64,000 bases of DNA from Myroides odoratimimus. Its GTDB lineage: Bacteria > Bacteroidota > Bacteroidia > Flavobacteriales > Flavobacteriaceae. The notes beneath the pieces were generated by a model. That model saw only the letters and a program-made list of their open reading frames with translations. It was not told where the DNA came from and made no database searches. Both the position numbers and the translations under genes were made by a program. Of the stretch, positions 43,502 to 51,162 are shown piece after piece; positions within the stretch are counted from its first letter, which is position 1, and every line of letters begins with the position of its first letter. The stretch is from NCBI RefSeq assembly GCF_001485415.1, contig NZ_BCMQ01000008.1:62001-126000 (forward strand). Reading direction: 5' to 3'.

Positions 43502-46090
43502 TTATTGTTGGTTTCTGAAGACCAACTCGTTGTTAAACGAGTCTAACAAGATCATACTATCTGCTTTTACATTACCAGATAAGATTTCTTTAGACAAGCG
43601 GTTCAACACTTCTTTTTGTACTACACGTTTTACAGGGCGTGCACCGAACTCAGGATCAAAGCCTTTAGTAGCTAAGAACTCTTTAGCTTCCGCAGTAGCT
43701 TCCATATGTATGTTTTGTTGAGCAAGCATTTTGAATACACTTTGTAGTTGTATATCTACAATCTGTAAGATGTTGTTTTTGCTCAATGGAGTAAACATCA
43801 CTACTTCATCTATACGGTTTAAGAATTCAGGACGCACTTGTTGTTTCAATTCGTTTAGTACTTCCACTTTAGCATCTTCAGAAGCCTGCTCCATATTCGT
43901 AGCATTCTCAAACTTCTCTTGGATGATATGACTACCCATATTAGAAGTCATGATGATGATTGTGTTTTTAAAGTCAGCTAAACGTCCTTTATTGTCTGTT
44001 AGACGTCCTTCATCTAAAACTTGAAGTAAGATATTAAATGTATCAGGGTGTGCTTTCTCAATCTCATCTAATAACACTACTGAGTAAGGTTTTCTACGTA
44101 CAGCTTCTGTTAATTGACCACCTTCATCATATCCTACGTATCCTGGAGGCGCTCCTACTAATCTACTTACACTGTGTCTTTCACCATATTCACTCATATC
44201 AATACGAGTCATCGCATTTTCATCATCAAATAAGTACTCTGCTAATGCTTTTGCCAACTCTGTTTTACCAACCCCAGTAGTACCTAAGAATAGGAATGAA
44301 CCTATTGGTTTTTTAGGGTCTTGTAATCCAGCGCGACTTCTGCGTACTGCATCACTAATCGCTTCAATTGCTTCTTCTTGACCTACTACACGTTTGTGTA
44401 ACTCCTCTTCTAAGTGAAGTAGTTTTTCTCTTTCACTTTGAAGCATTTTAGTAACAGGTACACCAGTCCATTTCGCTACTACTTCAGCGATATCATCACT
44501 TGTAACTTCTTCTTTAATTAGCGATTGACCATTTTGGTTTTCGTCTAATTGTTTTTGTGCTTTCTCAAGTTCTTCTTGAGCATCTTTTATCTTACCATAT
44601 CTAAGCTCAGCTACTTTTCCATAGTCACCATCGCGTTCTGCTTTTTCTGCTTCCAGCTTATAAGTTTCTATTTCTTGTTTGATAGCTTGTACCTTATCTA
44701 CAACCTCTTTTTCAGATTGCCATTTGCTATAGATATCGTTTCTTTCTTCTTTTAAGTTAGCTACTTCTAATCCAAGAGATTTAAGTTTATCCTCATCGTT
44801 CTCACGTTTAATCGCCTCAATTTCAATTTCTAACTGCATAATCTTACGATCTAATACGTCTAGTTCTTCTGGTTTAGAGTTGATCTCCATTCTTAGTTTA
44901 GCCGCAGCTTCATCCATAAGGTCAATTGCCTTGTCTGGTAAGAAACGGTTGGTGATATAACGCTCTGATAAATTAACAGCAGCTATAATCGCCTCATCTT
45001 TTATACGTACTTTGTGGTGAGCTTCATATTTCTCTTTTATACCACGTAGGATAGAGATCGCACTTTCTGTATCTGGCTCATCTACCATTACTTTTTGGAA
45101 ACGACGCTCTAAAGCTTTGTCTTTCTCAAAGTATTTTTGATACTCATCTAATGTAGTTGCTCCGATAGAACGTAGTTCTCCACGTGCTAATGCAGGTTTT
45201 AAGATATTTGCTGCATCCATCGCACCATCACCACCTCCAGCACCTACAAGGGTGTGAATCTCATCAATGAATAGAATGATATTTCCTTCAGCAGAAGTTA
45301 CTTCTTTTACTACTGATTTTAAACGCTCTTCAAATTCTCCTTTGTACTTCGCACCTGCAATCAAAGCTCCCATATCTAAAGAGAAGATTTGTTTGTCTTT
45401 TAAGTTTTCAGGTACGTCTTGTTGTACGATACGGTGTGCTAATCCCTCTGCAATAGCTGTTTTACCAACTCCTGGCTCACCGATAAGCATTGGGTTGTTT
45501 TTAGTACGACGGCTCAAGATTTGTAACACACGTCTGATTTCTTCGTCACGACCAATTACAGGATCCAGCTTACCTTCGTTAGCTAATTGCGTTAAGTTAT
45601 TCGCATATTTATTTAAAGAGTTGTAAGTTTCTTCTGCAGAGGCAGAAGTTACTCTTGCTCCATTTCTGATTTCGTTAATTGCAGCTTCAAGTTGTTTTTC
45701 TGTAACACCTTGATCTTTTAAGATCTGAGCTACTTTGCTTTTCGACTTGAAGATCGCTAAGATTAAATGCTCAATAGATACATACTCATCTTTCATTTTT
45801 GTAGCGATAGCCTGAGCTTCAGTGATAGCAGTACCTGCTTCTCTTGATAAGCCCATTTGTCCACCAGCTACTTTAGGAAAATTAGAGATTGTAGCATCTA
45901 ATACAGATTTAAAAGTATCTATATTAATGTTCAATTTCTTTAAGATAAATGGAGTAACGTTCTCGTCTACTTCCATTATCGCCTTAAAGATGTGTTCGTT
46001 TTCTATTTGTTGTTGCCCAAGCCCTTGCACGATAACTTGTGCTTGTTGTAGGGCTTCTTGTGATTTTATTGTAAAATTATTTAAGTTCAT
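43502..46090 (-). CDS. clpB: ATP-dependent disaggregase ClpB
   Basis: This 862-residue Hsp100 chaperone resolves protein aggregates with DnaK. It has a Clp_N double repeat (about 1-145), a first AAA+ domain (Walker [14 protein letters not shown], Walker B region [15 protein letters not shown]), a coiled-coil middle domain (about 400-525) and a second AAA+ domain ([26 protein letters not shown]). Length is that of ClpB; the middle domain rules out ClpA/ClpC. No CIRCE element is seen upstream, but a GACTTTTTG/CAAAAAGTC dyad lies in the divergent spacer. Confidence 0.97.
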   Translation of the reverse strand: MNLNNFTIKSQEALQQAQVIVQGLGQQQIENEHIFKAIMEVDENVTPFILKKLNINIDTFKSVLDATISNFPKVAGGQMGLSREAGTAITEAQAIATKMKDEYVSIEHLILAIFKSKSKVAQILKDQGVTEKQLEAAINEIRNGARVTSASAEETYNSLNKYANNLTQLANEGKLDPVIGRDEEIRRVLQILSRRTKNNPMLIGEPGVGKTAIAEGLAHRIVQQDVPENLKDKQIFSLDMGALIAGAKYKGEFEERLKSVVKEVTSAEGNIILFIDEIHTLVGAGGGDGAMDAANILKPALARGELRSIGATTLDEYQKYFEKDKALERRFQKVMVDEPDTESAISILRGIKEKYEAHHKVRIKDEAIIAAVNLSERYITNRFLPDKAIDLMDEAAAKLRMEINSKPEELDVLDRKIMQLEIEIEAIKRENDEDKLKSLGLEVANLKEERNDIYSKWQSEKEVVDKVQAIKQEIETYKLEAEKAERDGDYGKVAELRYGKIKDAQEELEKAQKQLDENQNGQSLIKEEVTSDDIAEVVAKWTGVPVTKMLQSEREKLLHLEEELHKRVVGQEEAIEAISDAVRRSRAGLQDPKKPIGSFLFLGTTGVGKTELAKALAEYLFDDENAMTRIDMSEYGERHSVSRLVGAPPGYVGYDEGGQLTEAVRRKPYSVVLLDEIEKAHPDTFNILLQVLDEGRLTDNKGRLADFKNTIIIMTSNMGSHIIQEKFENATNMEQASEDAKVEVLNELKQQVRPEFLNRIDEVVMFTPLSKNNILQIVDIQLQSVFKMLAQQNIHMEATAEAKEFLATKGFDPEFGARPVKRVVQKEVLNRLSKEILSGNVKADSMILLDSFNNELVFRNQQ

Positions 46091-46156
46091 ATAGTAAATC
46101 GTTTATTTGTTTGGATATATCGTAATAGACAAAAGGTGTTCCAATATTAAAATTAA

Positions 46157-46209
46157 GACTTTTTGGCAATATTTGAATTATTCGTATTAGTAAAAGATGT
46201 CAAAAAGTC
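46157..46209. promoter_or_regulatory. inverted repeat in the clpB-ytxJ divergent spacer
   Basis: GACTTTTTG (46157-46165) and CAAAAAGTC (46201-46209) form perfect 9-bp arms 35 bases apart, between divergent clpB and the bacilliredoxin-like gene. The spacing suits two half-sites for a regulator or two divergent -33 regions, not a terminator. Confidence 0.45.
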
Positions 46210-46253
46210 ATAAATTCGCTTAAGTAATGTAAACCACACTAACATTTTGTCTT

Positions 46254-46592
46254 ATGAAATGGATCAATATAACAGAAAGTAGTCAAGTAAAGGACCTGAT
46301 TGCTAATTCAAATGATAAAGCAGTAATTATATTTAAACACAGCCCTCGATGCCATATTAGTAAATTCGCATTAAGAAATTTTGAAGCAAGCTTTACTAAT
46401 CCTACTGATGTAGATTGTTATCTAGTAGATGTAGTTAATAATAGACTGCAATCTATGGAGGTAAAAGAAGAATTAGAAGTACATCACGAGTCACCACAAT
46501 TAATCATTGTTTCTAAAGGAAAAGCAGTCTTTAATACTTCACATGAGAGTATAGATGGTGTTGATACAGAGAAATTATTGTTGAGGTTATAG
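46254..46592 (+). CDS. ytxJ: YtxJ-type monothiol bacilliredoxin
   Basis: This 112-residue thioredoxin-fold protein of the YtxJ (DUF2847) family has one active-site Cys in the motif KHSPRCHISKFALRNFE; the fold continues with CYLVDVVNNR and the SPQLIIVSKGK cis-Pro region. The family removes bacillithiol from proteins or otherwise handles thiol stress; Bacteroidota make bacillithiol. It is cytosolic. The next gene begins two bases after its stop, so the two form an operon. It diverges from clpB, a plausible stress pairing. Confidence 0.85.
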   Translation: MKWINITESSQVKDLIANSNDKAVIIFKHSPRCHISKFALRNFEASFTNPTDVDCYLVDVVNNRLQSMEVKEELEVHHESPQLIIVSKGKAVFNTSHESIDGVDTEKLLLRL

Positions 46593-46593
46593 A

Positions 46594-47541
46594 ATGAGTA
46601 GAACATTAGTTTATAGAACTGCTACTCTACAAGGGGTAAAGACACCAGGTATTATTCAGAATGGAGGATACCACTTTACACATTTTGATGTTTATGAAGA
46701 TGGGAGGATAGCGGATTGGAACTTTGAAGATTTCGAACATTTTATTAAAGATGTACAGAAAGGATGGGTTGTCACTAATATACCTGATGGAGAGGAAATC
46801 TCTTGTTTTAATTTAGGTTCTTGGAAAATAGATAAAGGACAGTGGTACTATACACCTGAAACGTATCTTGAGTTTATAAAAAGCTTGGTATTAGAGCTTA
46901 ACCCTAATTGGACGAATATATATACTTATCAAGAGCGAAAAGTCAATGGCGTCACAGTAGGGGAGTCAGGAACAGGGACATTGTATAAAATAGATACTGT
47001 AAATGTGGATCACTTTTTTCCTACTAAAATAAAAGGAGAGAATCGCAGTCTATTTTATGTCTTTGAAGGGAAGTATTATTTAGTGCAATTATTACTTTTT
47101 AAAGATAAAACGATCTTAATTCACGGTTGTGGAGAAGAAAAGGTTTTAGACTTTGAACGTTTAAGGACTTTAATAGATGAAGGCATTGTTTGTAGTACCA
47201 TTCCTAATGGAGCTAAAGTGATAATAGAAAGCCTTGGAGAGTTTAGTGTCGTAGAAGAATTCTATAGCAATGATATTGAAGAGATATTTGTAGAATTAGA
47301 AGATGACTATAGACAGTTAAATGGAGAGAAATCTTTACTTCAGTTGTGTAGAGAGGCTTTAGAAGCTTATCAAGAGAATCCTACAGATGAATTAAAAGAA
47401 GCATTAAAAATAGCTTATGAACGTATCCCTGAACATATGCAGATGTATTTGGGAGATATGGACAGTAAAGATGGAGAGTATATAGATATTATATATGGAC
47501 CTGAATATTGGGATCAATGGAATACAGATGAGGTAAAATAA
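46594..47541 (+). CDS. protein of unknown function with an internal duplication
   Basis: This 315-residue cytosolic protein has no signal peptide. Two similar halves can be aligned. The first reads VYEDGRI...FEDFEHFIKDVQKGWVVTNIPDGEEISCFNLGSWKI (about residues 34-80). The second reads LFKDKTI...DFERLRTLIDEGIVCSTIPNGAKVIIESLGEFSV (about 165-215). A helical C-terminal part follows. I do not recognise a named domain. It is translated directly behind ytxJ. The repeated beta-rich module looks like those in immunity or effector-associated families, but there is no toxin gene next to it, so no function is assigned. Confidence 0.7.
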   Translation: MSRTLVYRTATLQGVKTPGIIQNGGYHFTHFDVYEDGRIADWNFEDFEHFIKDVQKGWVVTNIPDGEEISCFNLGSWKIDKGQWYYTPETYLEFIKSLVLELNPNWTNIYTYQERKVNGVTVGESGTGTLYKIDTVNVDHFFPTKIKGENRSLFYVFEGKYYLVQLLLFKDKTILIHGCGEEKVLDFERLRTLIDEGIVCSTIPNGAKVIIESLGEFSVVEEFYSNDIEEIFVELEDDYRQLNGEKSLLQLCREALEAYQENPTDELKEALKIAYERIPEHMQMYLGDMDSKDGEYIDIIYGPEYWDQWNTDEVK

Positions 47542-47564
47542 AAAAGAGGCTTTCGGCCTCTTTT
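47542..47564 (+). terminator. rho-independent terminator of the ytxJ operon
   Basis: AAAAGAGGC / GCCTCTTTT with a five-base loop, starting at the stop codon; faces the convergent DsrE-like gene. Confidence 0.85.
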
Positions 47565-47592
47565 GTCATAAATACAGGGGGGACTTTCTTAA

Positions 47593-48033
47593 TTAAATAG
47601 AAAGTGTATTGTAGTTGTTTTCATTTAACTGAAACATGTATTTATGCGCATTAGGTGTTCCGATAAAGTACAAAGGCAAGTCTTTCAATGTTACACCGTA
47701 AACGTTTAATGCAAATTCACATACTACTAATTTAATACCTGCTTTATTTGCAGCATCTAACTCAGCACGTAGTTCTTTATTGTTTAACTCTTGTACCATT
47801 TGCCCCATGATTACGATTTGGAAATCAGCTTTAGGATTAGCTTGTTTGATTTCACTTCCTGTCATTATAGAAGAGCGTAGGTTTTTTATAGATTGTACTA
47901 GAATAGCATATTTATCTCCTTTAGTATCTTGTTCATAAGCAACAATAGATGTTTCATTGTTTACTGTATTGTAGGCTACTGCTTGAGCACTTACGATAGA
48001 ACATAAAGCGATGGCTAAAACTAATTTTCTCAT
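47593..48033 (-). CDS. exported DsrE-family protein
   Basis: This 146-residue protein has a signal peptide (MRKLVLAIALCSIVSAQAVA) and a DsrE/DsrF-type Rossmann-like domain. A putative sulfur-carrying Cys lies in GIKLVVCEFALNVYGVTL. Exported DsrE-like proteins occur in Bacteroidota; they are thought to bind persulfide or act in sulfur transfer, though for most the role is unproven. Its promoter region holds a perfect 14-bp palindrome near the position expected for a CRP/FNR activator site. Confidence 0.82.
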   Translation of the reverse strand: MRKLVLAIALCSIVSAQAVAYNTVNNETSIVAYEQDTKGDKYAILVQSIKNLRSSIMTGSEIKQANPKADFQIVIMGQMVQELNNKELRAELDAANKAGIKLVVCEFALNVYGVTLKDLPLYFIGTPNAHKYMFQLNENNYNTLSI

Positions 48034-48062
48034 TGTTTACTATATTATGGTTTATATATCAG

Positions 48063-48070
48063 CGAAAGTA
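48063..48070 (-). promoter_or_regulatory. near-consensus -7 box of the DsrE-like gene
   Basis: Minus-strand TACTTTCG differs from TAnnTTTG at one base. It puts the transcript start near 48056, so the palindrome at 48093-48106 would be centred about 43 bases upstream. Confidence 0.4.
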
Positions 48071-48092
48071 GCAAATAGTGTAGACAGATGAA

Positions 48093-48106
48093 GTAACAAT
48101 TGTTAC
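48093..48106. promoter_or_regulatory. perfect 14-bp palindrome, CRP/FNR-like geometry
   Basis: GTAACAATTGTTAC is fully symmetric, with GTAAC half-sites four bases apart as in CRP/FNR-family operators. It lies upstream of the DsrE-like gene and on the other side of the spacer faces the small YgaP-like gene. More GTAAC half-sites occur at 48254 and 48264, and GTTAC at 48285. Confidence 0.5.
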
Positions 48107-48269
48107 ACAACGATTAAATAATGAAAAAGTTATTCTTTCTTCTTTGTCAATTCATGTAGTATTCATATTAATGAGGCTTTCCAGTAAGAGCTCCCCATAT
48201 ATTGGACACAAATTCCTGAAGAAGTTAGTGTCGTCATCTTAAAATAGAGAGTCTGTAACTTATGTAACA

Positions 48270-48293
48270 ATAGGTAAGATTATCGTTACCTAT
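48270..48293. promoter_or_regulatory. inverted repeat over the -7 region of the small membrane protein gene
   Basis: ATAGGTAA (48270-48277) and TTACCTAT (48286-48293) are perfect 8-bp arms. The right arm overlaps the -7 box TATCTTTG at 48291, as a repressor operator would. Confidence 0.45.
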
Positions 48294-48298
48294 CTTTG
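48291..48298 (+). promoter_or_regulatory. -7 box of the YgaP-like gene
   Basis: TATCTTTG matches TAnnTTTG, 19 bases before the ATG. Confidence 0.5.
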
Positions 48299-48317
48299 AA
48301 GTACTAAATGATATAAG

Positions 48318-48500
48318 ATGATTATTGCATATTTTAAGAAATGGACAGTGATGAGGTGGATTCGTCTAGGTCTAGGAGTATTACTTTTATTTCAAGCTTT
48401 AGATGCAGAATTGTGGATTTTGATGATTCCAGTTTTGTATTTGTTTTTACAAGCTTTCTTTAATTTTGGATGTAAAAATGACTCTTGTACTTGGAGATAA
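48318..48500 (+). CDS. small YgaP/DUF2892-like membrane protein
   Basis: This 60-residue protein has two tightly packed membrane helices (WIRLGLGVLLLFQALDAELW and ILMIPVLYLFLQAFF) and a C-terminal Cys pair in NFGCKNDSCTW. The pattern R-x-G-x-G-x2-L...Q-x-FN-x-GC is the one seen in YgaP-type inner-membrane modules that accompany rhodanese and DsrE proteins. It diverges from the exported DsrE-like gene, and both may answer to the same regulator. A role in sulfur handling is an inference from context. Confidence 0.7.
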   Translation: MIIAYFKKWTVMRWIRLGLGVLLLFQALDAELWILMIPVLYLFLQAFFNFGCKNDSCTWR

Positions 48501-48611
48501 ATGTGATTTTAGATATAACTTTTTGATTTGTAATTATTTATTGTCTGTGAGTTAGGAGTTGTAGGAAGCAAGAATATTTTTATTTTAGCAAGGTTTTAAA
48601 ACTCGCAAATT

Positions 48612-49502
48612 ATGAAGAAAAGACTGATGTCTATATTCGTATTTACGGCTATAGTTAGTTTAACTACAGCTTGTAAAGACAAACAAGAAGAATCTTCTAC
48701 AACAGAAACTCCTATAGAGGAAACAACAACTTCTGTTAATGAAGGAGAAGAGGAACCTGCAGCTATAGTAGATGAGGCTGTAGTAGAAGGAGAGGAAGAT
48801 TATTATGACCCTACAGTTTACCCAGCTTCTTTTAAGTTTAAACATGATTTAATTATGACAGGTGAGTATCATGAAGGAGAAATAGTAGATAACGTAAGTA
48901 GTAAGTCTTGGGTAGGATTAGTAAAGGAAACAGATGGTACATATAGCGTACATAAAGTAAATCCTACTACCAAATTAATACATGATGTAGTATTAGATGA
49001 GGCAGGAGAAATGACAGGGGTAAAAGTCTCTGCTAAGAGTGTGGGTGAAGTGGTGTTCATGACGAATGAAGGGGTATTAACTCAAGGTAGTAACCTAGAA
49101 ACAGTCAATTTGCCTAAGACTATTTATCCAGGCGAGAGCAAAGATTTTATATTTAAGGGAAAAACCTATACTCTCTTTGCTAAAGGAGAAAAAGGAGCAG
49201 CCTATACTTACCAAAATGAAGAAGGAGAAGAGGTACAAGGGTATGAGATTAAAAAATACAGTTTATTCTTAAAAGTTAAGGGGCAAGATAAGGTAATCAC
49301 TTTATTAGATTTATCAAGTTTAGAAGAAGCTACTCCAACAATCGACTTTGTAGGAGATTTAAATGGAGATGGAAATATTGACTTTCTAATCAATACTACT
49401 TATAATTATAATATGAGTAGATATACCTTGTATCTATCAGAAGGTAAATCGGGAGCAGTAACAGTAAAACCTGTTGCGGCTTTAGTGAATTTAGGATGTT
49501 AG
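48612..49502 (+). CDS. lipoprotein with EF-hand-like loop and terminal Gly-Cys, paralogue A
   Basis: This 296-residue lipoprotein (lipobox SLTTAC) has an acidic linker of Glu/Thr (about 25-70). A beta-rich domain of unknown function follows, with KSWVGLVKETDG, TIYPGESKDFIFKGKTYTLFA and a calcium-loop-like GDLNGDGNIDFLINT (D-x-N-x-D-G-N-I-D), as in FG-GAP or EF-hand loops. The chain ends in PVAALVNLGC, with Cys as the very last residue. A paralogue with the same features lies at 51163-52095. It is probably surface or periplasmic; ligand or partner unknown. Confidence 0.8.
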   Translation: MKKRLMSIFVFTAIVSLTTACKDKQEESSTTETPIEETTTSVNEGEEEPAAIVDEAVVEGEEDYYDPTVYPASFKFKHDLIMTGEYHEGEIVDNVSSKSWVGLVKETDGTYSVHKVNPTTKLIHDVVLDEAGEMTGVKVSAKSVGEVVFMTNEGVLTQGSNLETVNLPKTIYPGESKDFIFKGKTYTLFAKGEKGAAYTYQNEEGEEVQGYEIKKYSLFLKVKGQDKVITLLDLSSLEEATPTIDFVGDLNGDGNIDFLINTTYNYNMSRYTLYLSEGKSGAVTVKPVAALVNLGC

Positions 49503-49511
49503 TAAACAACC

Positions 49512-49559
49512 AATACAAATAAGAGAGGCTGTCCATGGACAGCCTCTCTTATTTGTATT
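49512..49559. terminator. perfect 48-bp palindrome, two-way terminator
   Basis: Two 24-base arms meet with no spacer at CCATGG (centre 49535/49536). The outer parts AATACAAATAAGAG and CTCTTATTTGTATT are T-rich on each strand. The right arm includes the stop and the last codons of the convergent ParE-like toxin gene (stop at 49549-49551). It begins ten bases after the lipoprotein stop. Confidence 0.9.
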
Positions 49560-49839
49560 TAGAATATTCTCTTTTAGTATGTACAATAGCGAGAATGATA
49601 ATTTTCATTTTATCTTCCTCTACAATATAATGTATGTGATAAGGGAATTGTTTTAACTTATGTAAACGTACATTATTATAGACTATATAATTACTGAAAG
49701 GGTATAATATTATGTTCTCTTTTGCTTTTTGTAATTGTTGTATAAATTCTTTTGCAAGTTTGTGTGATATACTTTTGTAGTAATCAAAGGCAAATCTAAT
49801 ATCTTGTTCAACTAAAGAATTGTTTACCAATATATACAC
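49549..49839 (-). CDS. ParE/RelE-family toxin
   Basis: This 96-residue basic protein has the RelE/ParE fold. The N-terminal helical pair (EQDIRFAFDYYKSISHKLAKEF) is followed by the beta-sheet with NNVRLHKLKQFPYHIHYIVEEDKMKIIILAIVHTKREY. ParE-type members inhibit gyrase, RelE-type members cut mRNA at the ribosome; the end TKREY fits the ParE/YoeB-like group used with PF09720-type antitoxins. It overlaps the antitoxin gene by one base, with antitoxin first, the usual TA order. Confidence 0.86.
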   Translation of the reverse strand: MYILVNNSLVEQDIRFAFDYYKSISHKLAKEFIQQLQKAKENIILYPFSNYIVYNNVRLHKLKQFPYHIHYIVEEDKMKIIILAIVHTKREYSKYK

Positions 49840-50045
49840 TATAGCTCTTTTTCAAATTTATTTAATAATTCTTCAAAGTCCATTAAGTCATCTGGATTGT
49901 TATGATAGTGTTCTAATCTAGAATCTATAAAATTTTTATGTTCTTGTGATATAGTATTACTTATGATTTCTGTGCTAATATTGTTATTGCAGAGAGTAAC
50001 ACAAGATCTGTTTTTGTTTTGATTTTCTTTGTGTTGAGTTTTCAT
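49839..50045 (-). CDS. antitoxin of the ParE/RelE module (addiction-module family)
   Basis: This 68-residue small protein has the C-terminal addiction-module antitoxin motif FIDSRLEHYHNNPDDLMDFEELLNKFEKEL (long helix plus NP-DFEEL). The N-terminus is basic and poorly ordered. It is translated just before the toxin with a one-base overlap, so expression is coupled. A -7 box at 50072 can drive the pair. The N-terminal length is uncertain, since family members are often shorter. Confidence 0.82.
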   Translation of the reverse strand: MKTQHKENQNKNRSCVTLCNNNISTEIISNTISQEHKNFIDSRLEHYHNNPDDLMDFEELLNKFEKEL

Positions 50046-50071
50046 AAGTATTGTGATTTTAATATCTTTTA

Positions 50072-50079
50072 CAAAGGTA
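50072..50079 (-). promoter_or_regulatory. -7 box of the toxin-antitoxin module
   Basis: Minus-strand TACCTTTG fits TAnnTTTG 27 bases before the antitoxin ATG. Confidence 0.45.
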
Positions 50080-50163
50080 TAAATAAAATACAGGTTTTAG
50101 ATTTTTTTATTTTATATTTTTAAGATATTCAGTGTGTTATGGCTTTGTTGATATTTGTTTTTA

Positions 50164-50889
50164 CTACATATTTAAATCCTTCATCGCAGGCATATTGATT
50201 TCTTTTACACACGTTGCATTAGATGTTGAGATGATAAAACGGATGGCTTGTAATACATCTTGTAATGGGATAAGTTCCCCATTAGATTTCTCGATAATAG
50301 ACTTTACAGTTTCTTCACATCCATATTCTGTAGCTAGATATCCTAAGTTAAGAATAGATACTCCTATATTATCTTCTCTTAGGTTTTCTCTTAAAGAGTG
50401 AATAACTCCTCTTAATGCAAACTTGGTTGCTGAGAAGGCAACTTCTTTTCCATTGTGATTATCTAATCCCCAAGTAGATCCTATTAAGATAATCTTAGCA
50501 TTCTCTGATAACTTTAGGTTTTCTATAAAGGCTTGAATCATTAGAATACAAGAAGAGATGTTGGTGTTAATCATATTGATGATTTCTTCTTGCGTATTAT
50601 CATGGAAGCTATAAGTATCTGAGAAAGCATTGTGTTCCCATATCCCTACATTATAGATTAAATAATCTATTTTTTGGTTACCTATTGCTTGTTTTAAGTC
50701 ATTAGTAGCTTGACTTGGATGAGATAAATCTCCTGTTATCCAATGCTTGTTCTGATCGTGTTTATCTAAATAATCAGGTTTAGTACGAGAGATACCGTAG
50801 ACGATATCTTGTTCATTAGGAATATATTGCGTGATGGCTTTTCCTAAGCCTTTGCTTACTCCAAATATTAAGTATGTTTTTGCATTCAT
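50164..50889 (-). CDS. short-chain dehydrogenase-like protein, catalytic Tyr replaced
   Basis: This SDR-fold protein of about 241 residues has the nucleotide loop GVSKGLGKA, a NNAG-like YNVG, and the active-site Ser region ILIGSTWG. The hallmark YxxxK reads FSATK in GKEVAFSATKFALRG, so the catalytic Tyr is Phe while Lys remains. Normal proton transfer to a carbonyl should be impaired. It may be a binding or regulatory SDR, or use another residue. ATG 50889 is preferred to 50901, because the domain starts MNAKTYLIFGVSKG. It stands alone on the minus strand near the TA module. Confidence 0.85.
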   Translation of the reverse strand: MNAKTYLIFGVSKGLGKAITQYIPNEQDIVYGISRTKPDYLDKHDQNKHWITGDLSHPSQATNDLKQAIGNQKIDYLIYNVGIWEHNAFSDTYSFHDNTQEEIINMINTNISSCILMIQAFIENLKLSENAKIILIGSTWGLDNHNGKEVAFSATKFALRGVIHSLRENLREDNIGVSILNLGYLATEYGCEETVKSIIEKSNGELIPLQDVLQAIRFIISTSNATCVKEINMPAMKDLNM

Positions 50890-51107
50890 GATGTATTGCA
50901 TTTATGTGGTGTAAAAGATGAAGATTATTTTTACTGTTCATCTTGTTTTTAAGAATCAGCAATTTACAAAAAGAAGAGGTATAGTAAACTCATTGGGAAG
51001 CTTTTTAAGTGTTTTGACATTAAATAGCAATGAGGTATTGTTGTTTTAGTGCGTAAGTGATTGTTATTTAGCTGATTATGTATAGTGTTAAAATAGGGTT
51101 TTTATAG

Positions 51108-51136
51108 TTGGGATATCAGAAGAACATATACTTTTG
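51108..51136 (+). promoter_or_regulatory. promoter of lipoprotein paralogue B
   Basis: TTG (51108-51110), an 18-base spacer and TACTTTTG (51129-51136); the ATG follows 26 bases later. Confidence 0.6.
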
Positions 51137-51162
51137 CACCACCTTAAAAATACGAAATAACG

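Noticed and set aside
46091..46253. CIRCE or other known heat-shock operator for clpB
   Set aside because: The sequence TTAGCACTC-N9-GAGTGCTAA is absent; only an unrelated 9-bp dyad is present.
48121..48159. A 12-codon frame reading MKKLFFLLCQFM, like a signal-peptide start
   Set aside because: It stops after 12 codons and no continuation is visible in other frames nearby. It may be a decayed gene start, but nothing further supports it.
48200..48235. TGGACAC and GTGTC ends resembling insertion-sequence termini
   Set aside because: The inverted match is only five to six bases, there is no transposase remnant and no target duplication.
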